A DNA stretch of 64,000 nucleotides. It comes from Schizochytrium sp. CCTCC M209059. Lineage: Eukaryota > Sar > Bigyra > Thraustochytrida > Thraustochytriidae. Positions 52,075-62,785 of the stretch are shown here, piece after piece. The position numbers and the translations under genes were made by a program. The DNA lies in contig KN805376.1 in NCBI GenBank assembly GCA_000818945.1, positions 285,353 through 349,352 on the forward strand, written 5' to 3'. The notes below the pieces were generated by a model. It saw only the letters and a list, made by a program, of their open reading frames with translations. It was not told the DNA's origin and made no database searches. Each line of letters opens with the position of its first letter. Within the stretch, counting starts at the first letter, position 1.

Positions 52075-52572
52075 TTAAAAGATAAGTGCTGTCATATTTA
52101 TATGTTTAGTTCTTCGGAGAGTTTGGCAAGATGCCTGCGTACATATTCGCAGAGGTCCCTGCGTTGCTGCGCGCAAGGTGGTCGAGCTAGCAACCACGAC
52201 CTTGGCGGCGATGCGGCAAATACGTCGCAATAGTCTTACTGCCCCCGGAAACGCGCGCAAGAGACGCGCTCGAGGAAGCCCCGCGATTCGCGATAGCACA
52301 CGCGCTGCGCCGTGAGCCTGAAACCAAAAAACGCTCGACAATACCGGGAGCACAATATGCGTCGCCACACGAACGTGGACTTGCGCCAGACGGCAGCCGC
52401 ATTCGATACCCTTGCGCGTCGCGCGGCCCAAGATGCGCGCAGCAGTTGGCGCGTACAGTCGCACGCGCGTCAAGATGAACCTGACCACAGGCCCAATGCC
52501 ATGCTCAAGAACTCGTCGCACCGTCACCAACAAGGCCAGCGTGCGCGTCCGGAGCGCTCGGAGGGCTCCCAT
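52075..52572 (-). CDS. Possible Arg-rich amphipathic protein, 165 aa (doubtful)
   Basis: An ATG-initiated frame with alternating Arg and aliphatic residues (VRFILTRVRLYAPTAARILGR), one hydrophobic stretch (ATHIVLPVLSSVFWF) and a Cys-containing tail. No family is recognised. It has a TAGTACTAGGCCT-like motif ~290 bases upstream (52854-52866), as do some real genes here. The composition could equally arise by chance in GC-rich DNA. Confidence 0.25.
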   Translation of the reverse strand: MGALRALRTRTLALLVTVRRVLEHGIGPVVRFILTRVRLYAPTAARILGRATRKGIECGCRLAQVHVRVATHIVLPVLSSVFWFQAHGAARVLSRIAGLPRARLLRAFPGAVRLLRRICRIAAKVVVASSTTLRAATQGPLRICTQASCQTLRRTKHINMTALIF

Positions 52573-53106
52573 GCCCCGCGGCCGAGTGCACGATTCTCCG
52601 CGCGCGAGTGTCCGTCTCGCTTGCGCGCTCCCTCGCTCGCTCGGACTTCTTGCGTCCGGAACTGGCGGAACTGGCGTGGTGACGCATCGCCGAGGGGCTA
52701 GGAATTACTGCTACACGACTCAAAACATGAAGAAAAGGGGGCAAACGGAACTTTTTTCACGACCATCTTCTGCGGGAATCACCGCACAGGCAGATAGATT
52801 CCTGCGCAGCACACGCACGACATCCGGCACGGATGGAAAAGGTCGACTCGGGCGGGAGTACTAGGCCTGGGCACGGTGCGCGGGCGCTTGCTTTGTCTTT
52901 ACTTTGCAGCTAGACTGACGAACAACACCACATCGACAGAGAGAAAAGGTTCCCGGAGCGACATGAAAACTTGTGACTCACCACTGTCAGGACCAATTGG
53001 CGTTGTCTGCTTTGCTTTGCTCAGCTCATAAATTAAAATTACTTACTTGAAAAGCGTCGCGCCGTAAAGCAGGCGCATTGCTTGCTGCGTCAATAGGGCT
53101 TAGTAC
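52573..53106. other. Intergenic region
   Basis: It contains an AGTACTAGGCCT motif near 52857. No gene is seen. Confidence 0.6.
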
Positions 53107-53928
53107 TTAGAGTTTCGAGGTCTCGACAAAGTAGTCTTGGCTATTTTTGGAGAAAGCATGACCGACAACTTCGAGCGTGTTCGGCTTGTACAAAGTCGTC
53201 TTGCCGTATACGACTGTAATGGCGGTGGCGACTAATTCATCGTCGTAAATAGCAGAGAGATGGGCGCGGGCGACATCGCGAGCATCGAGCTTTTCCTCGG
53301 CCATCTTTTGCATGACCTTGCCACCCTTTTTGAACTCGGCCTCGAAGAAGCTACCAACATCTGGAGTGTCGACGAGGTTTGGGCAGACACAGTTGACGCG
53401 GATTCCTTGGCGAGCAAGCTTGGCGCTCGAAATGGTGTATCCCACCACGGCCCACTTGCTGCCAGCGTAGGCGGATGTATTGAGGACTGGGGTTAAGCCG
53501 GCCATGGAAGACGTGTTGACAATGGCACCCTGCTTTTTCCCAGCCTGAATCATGAGATCTGCTGCGATTTGCGTGCCGACAATGACGGCCTGCGTGTTGA
53601 TTGCGATCATTTTGGTCACCTTTTCAGCGGAGTCATCCTTGACAACGATGCCTGCGTTGTGCGAGACGATGGTCGCAACGTCCCCAAAAAGGACCTTGGC
53701 TTGCTCGAGTGCGCGGCGTACCTCTGCGACATCAGACATGTCCGCGCGGACAAAAGCGGCGTCGCCTCCTTCGGCCTTGACGGCCTCCGCGGCGCGCTTT
53801 CCCTTGGCCTCATCGCAGATATCCACCATGACCACCTTGCCCCCATCAGCCGCCAGCAGCTTGCAGAGTTCGAGCCCGATGCCCTGGGCGGCGCCGGACA
53901 CCCAGCAGACCTGACCTTGCACCTTCAT
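53107..53928 (-). CDS. Classical short-chain dehydrogenase (15-PGDH-like SDR)
   Basis: A 273-residue SDR. The NAD-binding loop is SGAAQGIG near residue 11, with Asp in VVMVDICDE at the end of strand 2 favouring NAD(H). SHNAGI represents NNAG. The catalytic Ser is in NTSSMAG and the Tyr/Lys pair in YAGSKWAVVGY, followed by VNCVCPNLVDTP. The overall pattern resembles 15-hydroxyprostaglandin dehydrogenase and related alcohol dehydrogenases; the substrate is unknown. The ATG at 53928 gives the usual short N-terminus; only non-ATG codons lie upstream. Confidence 0.87.
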   Translation of the reverse strand: MKVQGQVCWVSGAAQGIGLELCKLLAADGGKVVMVDICDEAKGKRAAEAVKAEGGDAAFVRADMSDVAEVRRALEQAKVLFGDVATIVSHNAGIVVKDDSAEKVTKMIAINTQAVIVGTQIAADLMIQAGKKQGAIVNTSSMAGLTPVLNTSAYAGSKWAVVGYTISSAKLARQGIRVNCVCPNLVDTPDVGSFFEAEFKKGGKVMQKMAEEKLDARDVARAHLSAIYDDELVATAITVVYGKTTLYKPNTLEVVGHAFSKNSQDYFVETSKL

Positions 53929-54768
53929 CGTGCGGCTGTCCTTCCCCCCCCTTGTCCTTGCGCGCGCCGCCGAAGAAGTACTTTTGCGCGTGGCGGGCGA
54001 CCTCGTTGCGTTTGGGAACTGCCGCGCACAAAGGTCCAACTCCGTCTTTGTCTTTCTTTGTCCGCCACTACACTATGATCACCCAAAAAAGGGCGTACAG
54101 GGTGCGCTGTGTAGTACTAAACATGCAGTTGTCGTCGATGGTTCGAGTGCAAGAAGGAGCTTTGCGCTGCAGCGATGCCGGCGATGTTGCTGCGAGGCCT
54201 AGTTAGCGTCCGAGGGAAAGGGAGTTAAAAAAAACGAAGTTCTTTTAGAAGTGGGGATTTTGGACAGAAAATGCCATAGTCAGCTCGAATGTCAAGGTTA
54301 GAACGTCGAGGTCAGAACGTCGTCTTTCCATGTACATTACGTCTGACTTTCTCATGGAAAAGAACGAAAGCGGCCTGCATTTCATCATGTCCTTGCCTCT
54401 GGGCGTGAAGGCGATGCTGCCGCTCTGCGGCCGAACGAGACCTCCTTTCCCCGCCCCTCCCCCCCTTTTTTAACGTAAAGCGGGCAGTGCTCTGCTTTGG
54501 CCAAGGTTTGTGTAGGCTATTGATTTGGGTTCTTCTTGATCGACTGTAACTACATTCGATCTTGGCACTGTGCTCTTGCATTGCGTTGCTTTGCGAGGTT
54601 TTATTTGTCTCCTTTAATTGATTCTCTGTTGTGAATTGTGCCATTGTCCAATGAAAGTGACTGGTGAAGAAAGCAAGCCCGGCAAGCAAGCAAGCAAATT
54701 GAAGGCAAACCAAAGTCGGAGCGCCAGCCAAGTCCTGCGAGGAGGCCTTGCACGTGTGCAGCGGCAAG
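53929..54768. other. Divergent promoter region
   Basis: Between the SDR (minus) and deoxyhypusine hydroxylase (plus). It holds GTAGTACTA (54111) and GAGGCCTAG (54193), both related to the recurrent TAGTAGGCCTA element. No gene is seen. Confidence 0.6.
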
Positions 54769-55776
54769 ATGGCGGAGGAAGAGCAGCAAGATGCCGTGGC
54801 GAAGTGGGGCCCCGTGCTCCTGAACCGCGACGAGCGCATGGGCGAGCGCATGCGAGCGGTGTTCTACCTGCGCACGGCTGGCAGCGAGGAGGCGGCCGAG
54901 ACCTTGTGCCGCGCGCTGGCCGTCAAGGAGGACAGCTCGTTGCTGAGGCACGAGGTCGCGTATGTGCTCGGACAAATGCAGCTCGCGAGCACCGTGCCGT
55001 CGCTGGCGGCCATTCTCGCTGACGTGGACGACTGCGCCGTGGTGCGGCACGAGGCCGCCGAAGCCATGGCCGCCATAGCCGCCGACGTGGACCAGACGCT
55101 GGAGACCCTGCAGGCCTATTGCGACGACGCGCGGCCCGAGGTCTCTGAGACGTGCAAGCTCGCTGTGCGTCGATTGGAATGGGTCAAAGAAAACCCAGAC
55201 GCACGCCACGAGGCTGAACACTCGACGGCCGAAGGCGTCGACCCCGCGCCCGCGCTTTCCGGGGAGCAATCTCTCGAAGCGCTCGGCGCCTTGCTCATGG
55301 ACACAAGTCGGCCTCTTTTCGAGCGCTACCAAGCGCTTTTCGCCATCAGAAATGCGGCGTCGGAGGCTGCCGCCAAGGCCAGTGCCAACGACGAAGGGGT
55401 GGAAGATGCTGGCAACGGCAGCGAAAAGGCAATCCTTGCTCTTGCGGCTGGACTCTCGGACACCACGAGCGCTCTGTTCCGGCATGAGGTGGCCTTTGTG
55501 CTTGGTGAGCTCGGGGAGATTGGCGGCCCTGCGGTGCCGGCGCTCGAGGCTTCGCTTAAGAACGTGAATGAGCATGAGATGGTGCGCCACGAAGCTGCGG
55601 AGGCCCTTGGCGCGGTCGGAACTGAAGAGTGCATCGCTCTTCTCAAGCAGTACCTGCATGACCCGGAGCGTATCGTTGCCGAGAGTTGCGAGACCGCGCT
55701 TGACTCCATCAACTATTGGAAGGACTTTGAGGGCGCCGCAACAGCAGAGCCGGTAGTCTCTGGAGAGGCCAATTGA
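54769..55776 (+). CDS. DOHH: Deoxyhypusine hydroxylase
   Basis: A 335-residue HEAT-repeat di-iron enzyme that hydroxylates deoxyhypusine on eIF5A, completing hypusine synthesis. It has two four-helix halves, each with two His-Glu motifs: LRHEVAYVLGQ and VRHEAAEAMAAI (residues ~65-105), then FRHEVAFVLGEL and VRHEAAEALGAV (~245-280). A 30-residue Ala/Asn/Glu insert (AKASANDEGVEDAGNG) lies in the second half, making it slightly longer than most homologues (~300). The ATG at 54769 directly precedes the acidic N-terminus. Confidence 0.94.
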   Translation: MAEEEQQDAVAKWGPVLLNRDERMGERMRAVFYLRTAGSEEAAETLCRALAVKEDSSLLRHEVAYVLGQMQLASTVPSLAAILADVDDCAVVRHEAAEAMAAIAADVDQTLETLQAYCDDARPEVSETCKLAVRRLEWVKENPDARHEAEHSTAEGVDPAPALSGEQSLEALGALLMDTSRPLFERYQALFAIRNAASEAAAKASANDEGVEDAGNGSEKAILALAAGLSDTTSALFRHEVAFVLGELGEIGGPAVPALEASLKNVNEHEMVRHEAAEALGAVGTEECIALLKQYLHDPERIVAESCETALDSINYWKDFEGAATAEPVVSGEAN

Positions 55777-56455
55777 AAAGAAAATATGTGTGTAAATGTT
55801 CTCAGGTTGCCCGGTGCTCAAAAGCCGTGCCTTATCTACAAAGAAGAGACAACAATATAATACAATAGAGTTAGAACAAAAGGAAAATCTTATCGTGCTT
55901 GGCAATGGCCCGCGAAGATCGGTGATCCATGGAAATTAGGGTCGACAATTCCAGTTGCTTTACTTCTAAAGACGGGGAAAAGGAACAAAGAGAGAACGGT
56001 GCAGAACTGTGCAGAACCGTGCAGAACCGAAAAGGTAGTTGTTCAGGGTGATTGTCTATGTTGACAGTGAATCATGTTCCACGTGAGACACTGTTTGCGT
56101 CTCGAATTTGATGGACTCGTGTATGCCCTTTCTGATTTGCTACAATCTGACGGGCAACCTGCGTCCCATTCAACGTTTCGTAAAAGCTGGAAATAAAGAT
56201 TGAAGGATTGCGATGTGGCAAGCAAGCGAGCAAAAGGGTCAAAGGAAAGAAACAAAGGGGGAAAATCGTTCTCGATAGACACAGACATATAAGGGGAAGC
56301 CGCGCAATGCTCGAGTGAAATGCAGGCGCTCGAGCAAAGACACCTGCACGTATACACAGGCGTAGGCGACGACAGCAAGAGATTACCATAGAGAGACAAA
56401 CAGCATATGAAGCACAGTGAGACTGGACTGCATTGTCACGCGCTCATCGGAGCGC
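55777..56455. other. Convergent 3' region
   Basis: Between deoxyhypusine hydroxylase and the ammonium transporter. A short GTGCAGAACC tandem occurs at ~55999-56028. No gene is seen. Confidence 0.65.
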
Positions 56456-58006
56456 TTACACATACTGATCATCATCGCCAGTGCTCGAGCGCTGGGGCGC
56501 AGGCGGGGTGATGACGTCCTCAGAGTTGTTGCGCTTCGCGCGGCCCTTTTTCCAGCCGGTCTCGGAGCCCTCAGAGCTGGCGGAGCGGAAGGAAAGGTCG
56601 TTGCCAGCAGAGTGGATCGAGGCCTCGCTGGCCGCCCAGGACTCGGAGCCGTGGGCGCGGTTCTTGCCAAAGCGCAACTTGCGCGTGGCGGCGTCGCGCG
56701 TGCGGTTGTACTCCATGACATCCTGCGCTGAGAATTCGGGGTAAGCATAGCCCTCGTGGTACTTGACGTCGAGACCAAGGAGCTGGTCGTCCTCATCGAG
56801 AGAGATGCCAAAGATTCTGTTGAGACCGACGAAGAGAATGAGGGCTGTGATGAGGGCCCACACAAAGAGACAGATGAAGCCGACAAACTGGCCAAAAAGG
56901 AGATCCAGCGAACCTGCGTAGACGAGACCGTCCTGGTAGTCGAGGATACCGAGCATGATGACACCAAAGGCTCCGCATGCGCCATGCACGGCAAAGGCAT
57001 CGACGGGATCGTCAATGTGCAGGCGGTGAAGCATAACGTGGCTGACAGCGAGGTAGATAACGCCCGCGCCTGCACCAATGACGGCAGCGCCCCAGGGGTC
57101 GACGTGGCCACAGGGACCGGTGATGGCGACAAGACCGGCGAGGACGGCGTTGCAAGCCTCGGCGAGATGGTGCGTGCGGTCCTTGATGTACATGATGATG
57201 ATGACGACACCGCACGAGGTGGAGAGAGCAATCATCGAGGCTGCCAAGGCACGGCTCGCCGAGCGCATCTGCTCCGGGTTGGTGCCGCCCGAAGAGCCGG
57301 CGTTGAAGAACATCCAGCTGACCGTGAGGAGGAAGACACCCATGACCTGGAGCGTGCTCGAGTGACCAGGGAGAGGGCGCGGGACCGACTTGGTATCAAA
57401 GCCCTGCTGGACGAAGCGGCCGACACGGGGTCCGCAAACCCAGGCGCCGACGAGACCGTAGACGCCACCGATCATGTGCACGACGCCGGATCCGGCGTAA
57501 TCCTTGTAGTCAAAGTCGACGGCGAGGAATCCGTTTTCGGCCCAGGCCCAGTGCGCCGAGACAGGGTAGATGAGGCCGACAAAGATGCACGAGATGAGGA
57601 TGTACCACTCGAACTTCATGCGCGAGAGGACGGCGCCGGACATGATGGTGGTGCCGGTGATGGCAAAGCCGTACGACTGGGCAAAGAGGGCGTAGTCCTC
57701 GTCGTTGAGGAGCATGAAGCCATCGTGGGGGGCGCCGGAGACGAACCTTCCGTCGCCGACGTAGAGGCCGAAGCCGATGACGAGCCAGACGAAGACGCCG
57801 AGCGACATGTCTGCCAAGTTCTTGAGCAGGATGCTCTTTGTGTTCTTGGCGCGGGCTACGCCGGTCTCGAGCATGGCGAAGCCGAGCTGAAGCCCGAGAA
57901 TGTTGATGGCGGACACGATGAGCCAGAGCTCATCGATGGTCGCGCGCTGCGAGGCCAGCTGGGCCTCGAGCTCCGCCTTGAGCGCCACGATCTCCTCGGC
58001 TGACAT
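56456..58006 (-). CDS. Ammonium transporter, AMT1 type
   Basis: A 516-residue, ~11-TM ammonium channel. The twin His are in DYAGSGVVHMIGG (first) and DAFAVHGACGAFG (second); LQLGFAMLETG and AKNTKSILLKNLAD are the usual N-terminal signature. The cytosolic C-terminal tail begins DEDDQLLGLDVKYHEGYAYPE, the trans-activating segment of AMT1 proteins. It continues with ~90 residues rich in Ser, Arg and acidic groups, probably a phosphorylation region. An ~25-residue coiled helix (IVALKAELEAQLASQRATIDELW) precedes TM1. Codons are strongly G/C-ending, suggesting high expression. Confidence 0.95.
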   Translation of the reverse strand: MSAEEIVALKAELEAQLASQRATIDELWLIVSAINILGLQLGFAMLETGVARAKNTKSILLKNLADMSLGVFVWLVIGFGLYVGDGRFVSGAPHDGFMLLNDEDYALFAQSYGFAITGTTIMSGAVLSRMKFEWYILISCIFVGLIYPVSAHWAWAENGFLAVDFDYKDYAGSGVVHMIGGVYGLVGAWVCGPRVGRFVQQGFDTKSVPRPLPGHSSTLQVMGVFLLTVSWMFFNAGSSGGTNPEQMRSASRALAASMIALSTSCGVVIIIMYIKDRTHHLAEACNAVLAGLVAITGPCGHVDPWGAAVIGAGAGVIYLAVSHVMLHRLHIDDPVDAFAVHGACGAFGVIMLGILDYQDGLVYAGSLDLLFGQFVGFICLFVWALITALILFVGLNRIFGISLDEDDQLLGLDVKYHEGYAYPEFSAQDVMEYNRTRDAATRKLRFGKNRAHGSESWAASEASIHSAGNDLSFRSASSEGSETGWKKGRAKRNNSEDVITPPAPQRSSTGDDDQYV

Positions 58007-60012
58007 GGTGTCTTTCTGCGTCCTCTAGCCAACAATCACCGTTTGCTGCCGCGCCTGCCGCCACTGATGCTGTGCTGCTGCCGCTGGCTGGCTGCCTGCC
58101 ACCGCTGCTCAAGGGCGGATGGGCGAAATGGAGGATTGCAGATTGGACGGAAGCTCGTTGTCGCTGTGTGAGCGTGTGTGTGTGTGTGTGTGCTGGGGCT
58201 TGCTCGCAGTTGCTCGGCCCGTCGAGGCGGTCGATCCTCGCGCCTCGAGACGGAGACCTGCGCTCGCTCTGGCCCTCGCCTCCGCGTCCGCCGTCTGTCT
58301 GCCTGCTCGGCCCTCCCTCCCTCCCTGGCCCGACGCACAAACGCAGGCACGCAGGCAGGCAGGCAGGCCGTCGCTCCTCGCTCGCTGCGGCGCGCGGGCG
58401 GTGACGCGGTGCGCGAAAGGGGTTTGGCGCAGCGCAGAGGCGGCGAGAGGGCGCCCGTGCAGAGAGGGAGGGAGGGAGAAAGAGGGGGAGGCGGAAGCGG
58501 CGGGACTTGGAGGCGCCCGGGTGCAGGGCGAGCTTTCACCCTTTCCTTGATTCTTCTTTCCATGCGCGCACTCTCGCCGGCTTGCGTTCTTGCATCCTTT
58601 CGCTCTTTGGTTCATTCGTTGGTTGGTTGGTTGGTCCATTGACATTCATTCACGCATTCATTCGTTCGGTCGTTCGGTCGTTCAATCATTCATTCCTCCA
58701 TGCGGCGCTCGCGCAGTGTCGCCGGCCATGCGACGCGGCGGCGAGGAAGCAGCGCACTGCGCTGCACGTGCAGTGCGTCCAGGGCGTGCGGAGCGAGCGG
58801 TGCACGGGGAGAGAGGGGAAAGGAAACAACGTGAACGCTGTGCACGGAGCGCGGGCTGGCTGCAGCTGCAGCAGCTGGCAAGCTGGCGGCGCGCGACGCA
58901 AACGAAGCGAGCAGCGAGAGGCGCGAGGCCGGCCGGCTGGGCTCGGGAGCGAGCGGGGATGGGATGGGATGGGATGGGCCGCGAGAGGAGAAGGGGAAAA
59001 GGGGAGGAATGGAATGGAGTGGAAAGCGAAAGAAAGAAGATTTTAGTTTTTCTTTTATCTTGCTTTTTGCTTTGCTTTACTGTTAGCTGGTTGCAGGGCG
59101 CCGCCCGGACTCTGCTCTGCTCGTCCTGAGAGCCAGGCCTCGGGCCGCCACGCACAGGCCGGTCGGACGCGGTCAGCTGCCGGCAGGCAGGCAGGCAGGC
59201 AGCCGGCTGGCCAGGCAGCCCGCCAGCGGCGAGGCTCGGCCCGGGCAGCAGGCAAGGGAGGGTCTCGAGAGGGCGCGAGGGCGGCTGGAGCGCGCGCAAG
59301 CGCGGCACGCGCTGCCATCGACGCTGCTCGGAGCGCGAGCCGCGCGTGCGTAGACATCTGCTACGTAAAACGGTAGGAGAAGCCCGGGAGGCTCCCGGAC
59401 GCGGCTGCGTGGATCGCGCGAGGCGGGAAAGTTGAAATGTGCAATCGAGGTGTTTCCGTAAGGTGAATGAAAGAAGGAATGATGTGAAAGGGTGGCGGAT
59501 GAAAGGATGAAAGAAAGATTGAAAAGCAAGCGAGCAAGCGATCAAGCAAGCAAGCAAGCCTTGTGGACGACGACTTGACGACAAACCAAAAGGCTAGAGC
59601 CGACGAAATTCGAACGGCGCCGACGCCGACGCCTCAATCACAAGCATCAACAGCAACAAACGAAAGATCGAACACACAATCGCTCGCACCAGGCTGCTGC
59701 TGCTCCGTCCTGTCCTCTCCCGTCCGAGCCGAGCCGAGCCGAGCCGAGCCGAGCCGCGTCGAGCCGAGTCGAAGCGAGGTCAAGACCCGGGAACTAGCTG
59801 CCAAGCGCCTTGGGTTCCTCAGCTCTCGCATCACTCGAGTAAAAGCAATCATGCTTCTTTCTTCTGGTCTGCGCTGCCGGCACCACTCAGCTGGCGGACA
59901 TCAGCCGCTCAGCGAGCTCAGCGAGCGCAAGGCAGCCAGCCTTGTTAGCCGCAGCCGGCCGGGTAGGCGGAGCAAGATCACGATGCGAAGCCCAACAAGG
60001 AAAGCAACCAAC

Positions 60013-60066
60013 TGCGATGCGATGCGATGTGATGTGTTGCGATGCGATGCGATGCGATGCGATGCG
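60013..60066. repeat. (GATGC)n pentanucleotide array 1
   Basis: About ten GATGC/GATGT units with one TTGC interruption. Confidence 0.9.
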
Positions 60067-60413
60067 GCTAGCCATGGTGGATGCGGTGCGGGTTGCCGAG
60101 ACAGCCGCAGCACTAGCCAGCCGCTACACTACTGCTAGCCGGCCAGCCTTGGAAGCTGGAGGGATAAAAAAGGGGATGGAGAGAGAGAAAGACAGAGAGA
60201 CAGAGGGAGGGTGTGTGCGCGCACACTTCGTGCTGCTCGGACCGCGCATGGTCGCCGACGATCCTTTGAAAACCTTTTTTTTTCGCGTGCTTGCGTGCTT
60301 CGTGACTTCTTGCTTGCTTGCTAGGCTGTCCCGGACCAATTCATCCTCGCGCAGGCCCGCACTCGCAAGCCGCTCCGTAGCACAGCGAGGTCGACTTGGA
60401 TCGTCGCCACGCC

Positions 60414-60453
60414 GCGATGCGATGCGATGCGATGCGATGCGATGCGATGCGAT
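60414..60453. repeat. (GATGC)n pentanucleotide array 2
   Basis: Eight nearly perfect GATGC units, ~350 bases from array 1. Confidence 0.95.
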
Positions 60454-62378
60454 TGGGAGCCAGCCCTCGGGAAGGAAAAAATAAAAAGGAAGGAAGACGC
60501 GGCCAGCACCACGCCAATCGCAATTACGTCCTCTCGCCAACTTCTTCTTCTTCTTCTTCTTCTTCTTGCTCTTCTACCACCGGCCCGCTGCTACTCGCCG
60601 CTCGCCCCCTTAAAGCGCGGGGATGTCGAAATGATCAGCGCGAGGCGAGCAGCCACGCACACGACAGCGAGATCCCGCCTGACCCCGGGCGGCGCCGGCA
60701 CGGGCCGGCCGCGACAGTTAGTTAGTTTGAGGCTTTTTGGCATTGTTTCAGTGCTGCACGGACCTGCAGTGCAGAGGCTGGTTAAGCGGACAATCTGGGC
60801 TGCAGGCAGCGGTGCGCGCCACTGCCGGACGTTGCAGACGCTGCCTCAAGCAGCGGCAGGGGCGGCTGGCTGGAGCTTGGTCATGTTGTCGCTTTCGCTT
60901 CGCTCGCAGTCGCCCCACTTGTCGTCTTCCGAGGAAGCGGCGCAGCGCGTACGACATCATATTCTTGCCCCCGGAGGCGCTGGTGCGGCAAACACTGGCA
61001 TTCATGCAGAGGTCATACACGCATGCCATGCACGCTTCAACATGGTTGCTTTCGTTCGTCTCTCGCTTACATTAATCCATTGATCCAACGATCGATCGAT
61101 CGATGGATCGATCCATCGATCGAGCGAACGATCCATCGATCAAGCGGACATGCGAGCGTGCGTCGTCGAGCACCGAATACGCGATGCGGACGGCAGTGGC
61201 AGTGCGGCGCGCAACAAATTTATGGCTTGTCAAACGACAGCAAAGCGTGCGTGCGTGTGCTTGCGGACCCTTCCGAGGAGGTCGCGCGCACGGTCCTGCT
61301 GCATTCCAGAGTTCCCCTCGCCTTCACACTCCTTCGTTGCGATCGTGATCGCTGCCGACGCAGCCACCTTCGTCAAGTTTGTGCGTTGGTGGGCGGCTCA
61401 GCTAGCTCGCTAGCTCCCAGCGCGTGGAGTCCCTCTTGCTTGTTTTGCATTGCCCTTTGATTTCTTTGTTGTGCACGCGCACACCTCCTCTCACCAGTCA
61501 CCGAGGCCCCACCCACACACCCGCACACACCTGGTGCGCACGCCCGCACACGCATCACCGAGCGCGTAATTTACAGAAAAACTGTGACTCGCTCTGCGCG
61601 CTCAGCGGCGGCTAGCTAAGCTAGGCCAGGGGCGTTGCGACGGAGACTCGCGCACCACCTGCTACCGCTGCTGGTGCTGGTGCTGCTGGTGCTGCTGGTG
61701 CTGCTGGCCGCGCAAGCGTCACCAGCAGCATCCATGGCGCTTGGCGGGGTGCACCGCGACGCCCGCACATGCGCGGAGCAAAACTTAGTGACAAGCAGAC
61801 AGACAGACAGACAGACAGAGCGAGAGAGCTAATACAAGTAGGCAGCCCGAGGTGGGAGAGGACCGCGCGAGGAAAGAAAGGGCACGCGCCAAGCCTTGCG
61901 CGTAGGGACACTAGCGAGAGTGGGAGGCGGCCGAGCCGAGCGACCAGTGGATCTTTTCAGCTCGAGACAGGTCGTTCGTGCCTGCACGGTAGCGGAGGCC
62001 TAGTTGTTTTTCTTCCTCTTTCTCTTCTTCTTCTTCTTCTTCTTCGAAAAGAAACGCAGACGAAATCGAGTCGGATGCGGCTCGCGATCTTGATCGCGAT
62101 CACCCTCGTGCGACGTCGTCAAGGCACAGAAACGATCGCCACGACAACGTGGAAATGATCGCTATGGCAAAGTGCGTGTGTACGACTGCGATGTGTTCCA
62201 AAGGAGTCAAGAAGTGACTCTACCGGGACGCAGCCAGCCAGCCAGCCAGCCCGCTAGTCGGCCTGCTGGCCAAAGTGGAGGAGGAGGAGGTCTGACAAAA
62301 TCATCACCATCATCATCATCATCATCATCCTTCTTTCCAAAAGCACTGCCAAATCAGGCAAGCAAGCAAGAATACAGT

Positions 62379-62747
62379 TCATTCGTTATCGTCGTCGTCA
62401 TCGTCATCGCCACCGGCCGGCGAGGCGCGAGGCGCGTAGTTTCCGTCGGCGGCGACATTCTCCGGACGCATGTAGGGGTGGTACGCAAGCTTAGCCACCA
62501 ACGGACGTCGGTGCGGGTCAATCTGACAACACTGGTGCAAAAAGTCCACGCCGTCAGGATGAAGCAGGCCCTCCTGCAACGCGGGCGCGGAATTCGCACT
62601 TGCAATCGCAAACATCATTGCCGCTGGATTCGAATAATTGTTCCATGGGGGCCTTCCCGTGACCATCTCCACCATCGTGCAGCCCACCGACCACACGTCG
62701 GCAAGCTTCCACCCAGCAAGTTTGACTGCCTCCTCATCCACGGCGAC

Positions 62748-62785
<38 letters not shown>

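Larger units (their letters stand above)
58007..62378. other. Repeat-rich intergenic region (4.4 kb)
   Basis: No supported gene. It holds many short tandem repeats: (GT)n ~58173-58192, (GGTT)n ~58618-58634, (TGGGA)n ~58955-58978, (GGCA)n ~59178-59200, (GCCGA)n ~59727-59757, two (GATGC)n arrays, (CTT)n ~60541-60568, GATCGATC-type ~61088-61135, GCTGGT-type ~61668-61710, (GACA)n ~61796-61820, (CTT)n ~62022-62046, (AGCC)n ~62231-62250 and (CAT)n ~62307-62330. Open frames are Arg/Ser/Leu-rich translations of this sequence. Confidence 0.65.

Noticed and set aside
56756..58003. 415-residue plus-strand frame antisense to the ammonium transporter
   Set aside because: Acidic, Asp/Glu/Val-rich mirror of a highly biased gene; no motifs.
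61635..61832. Leu-rich signal-peptide-like frame
   Set aside because: No ATG; the Leu run is the translation of GCTGGT-type repeats.
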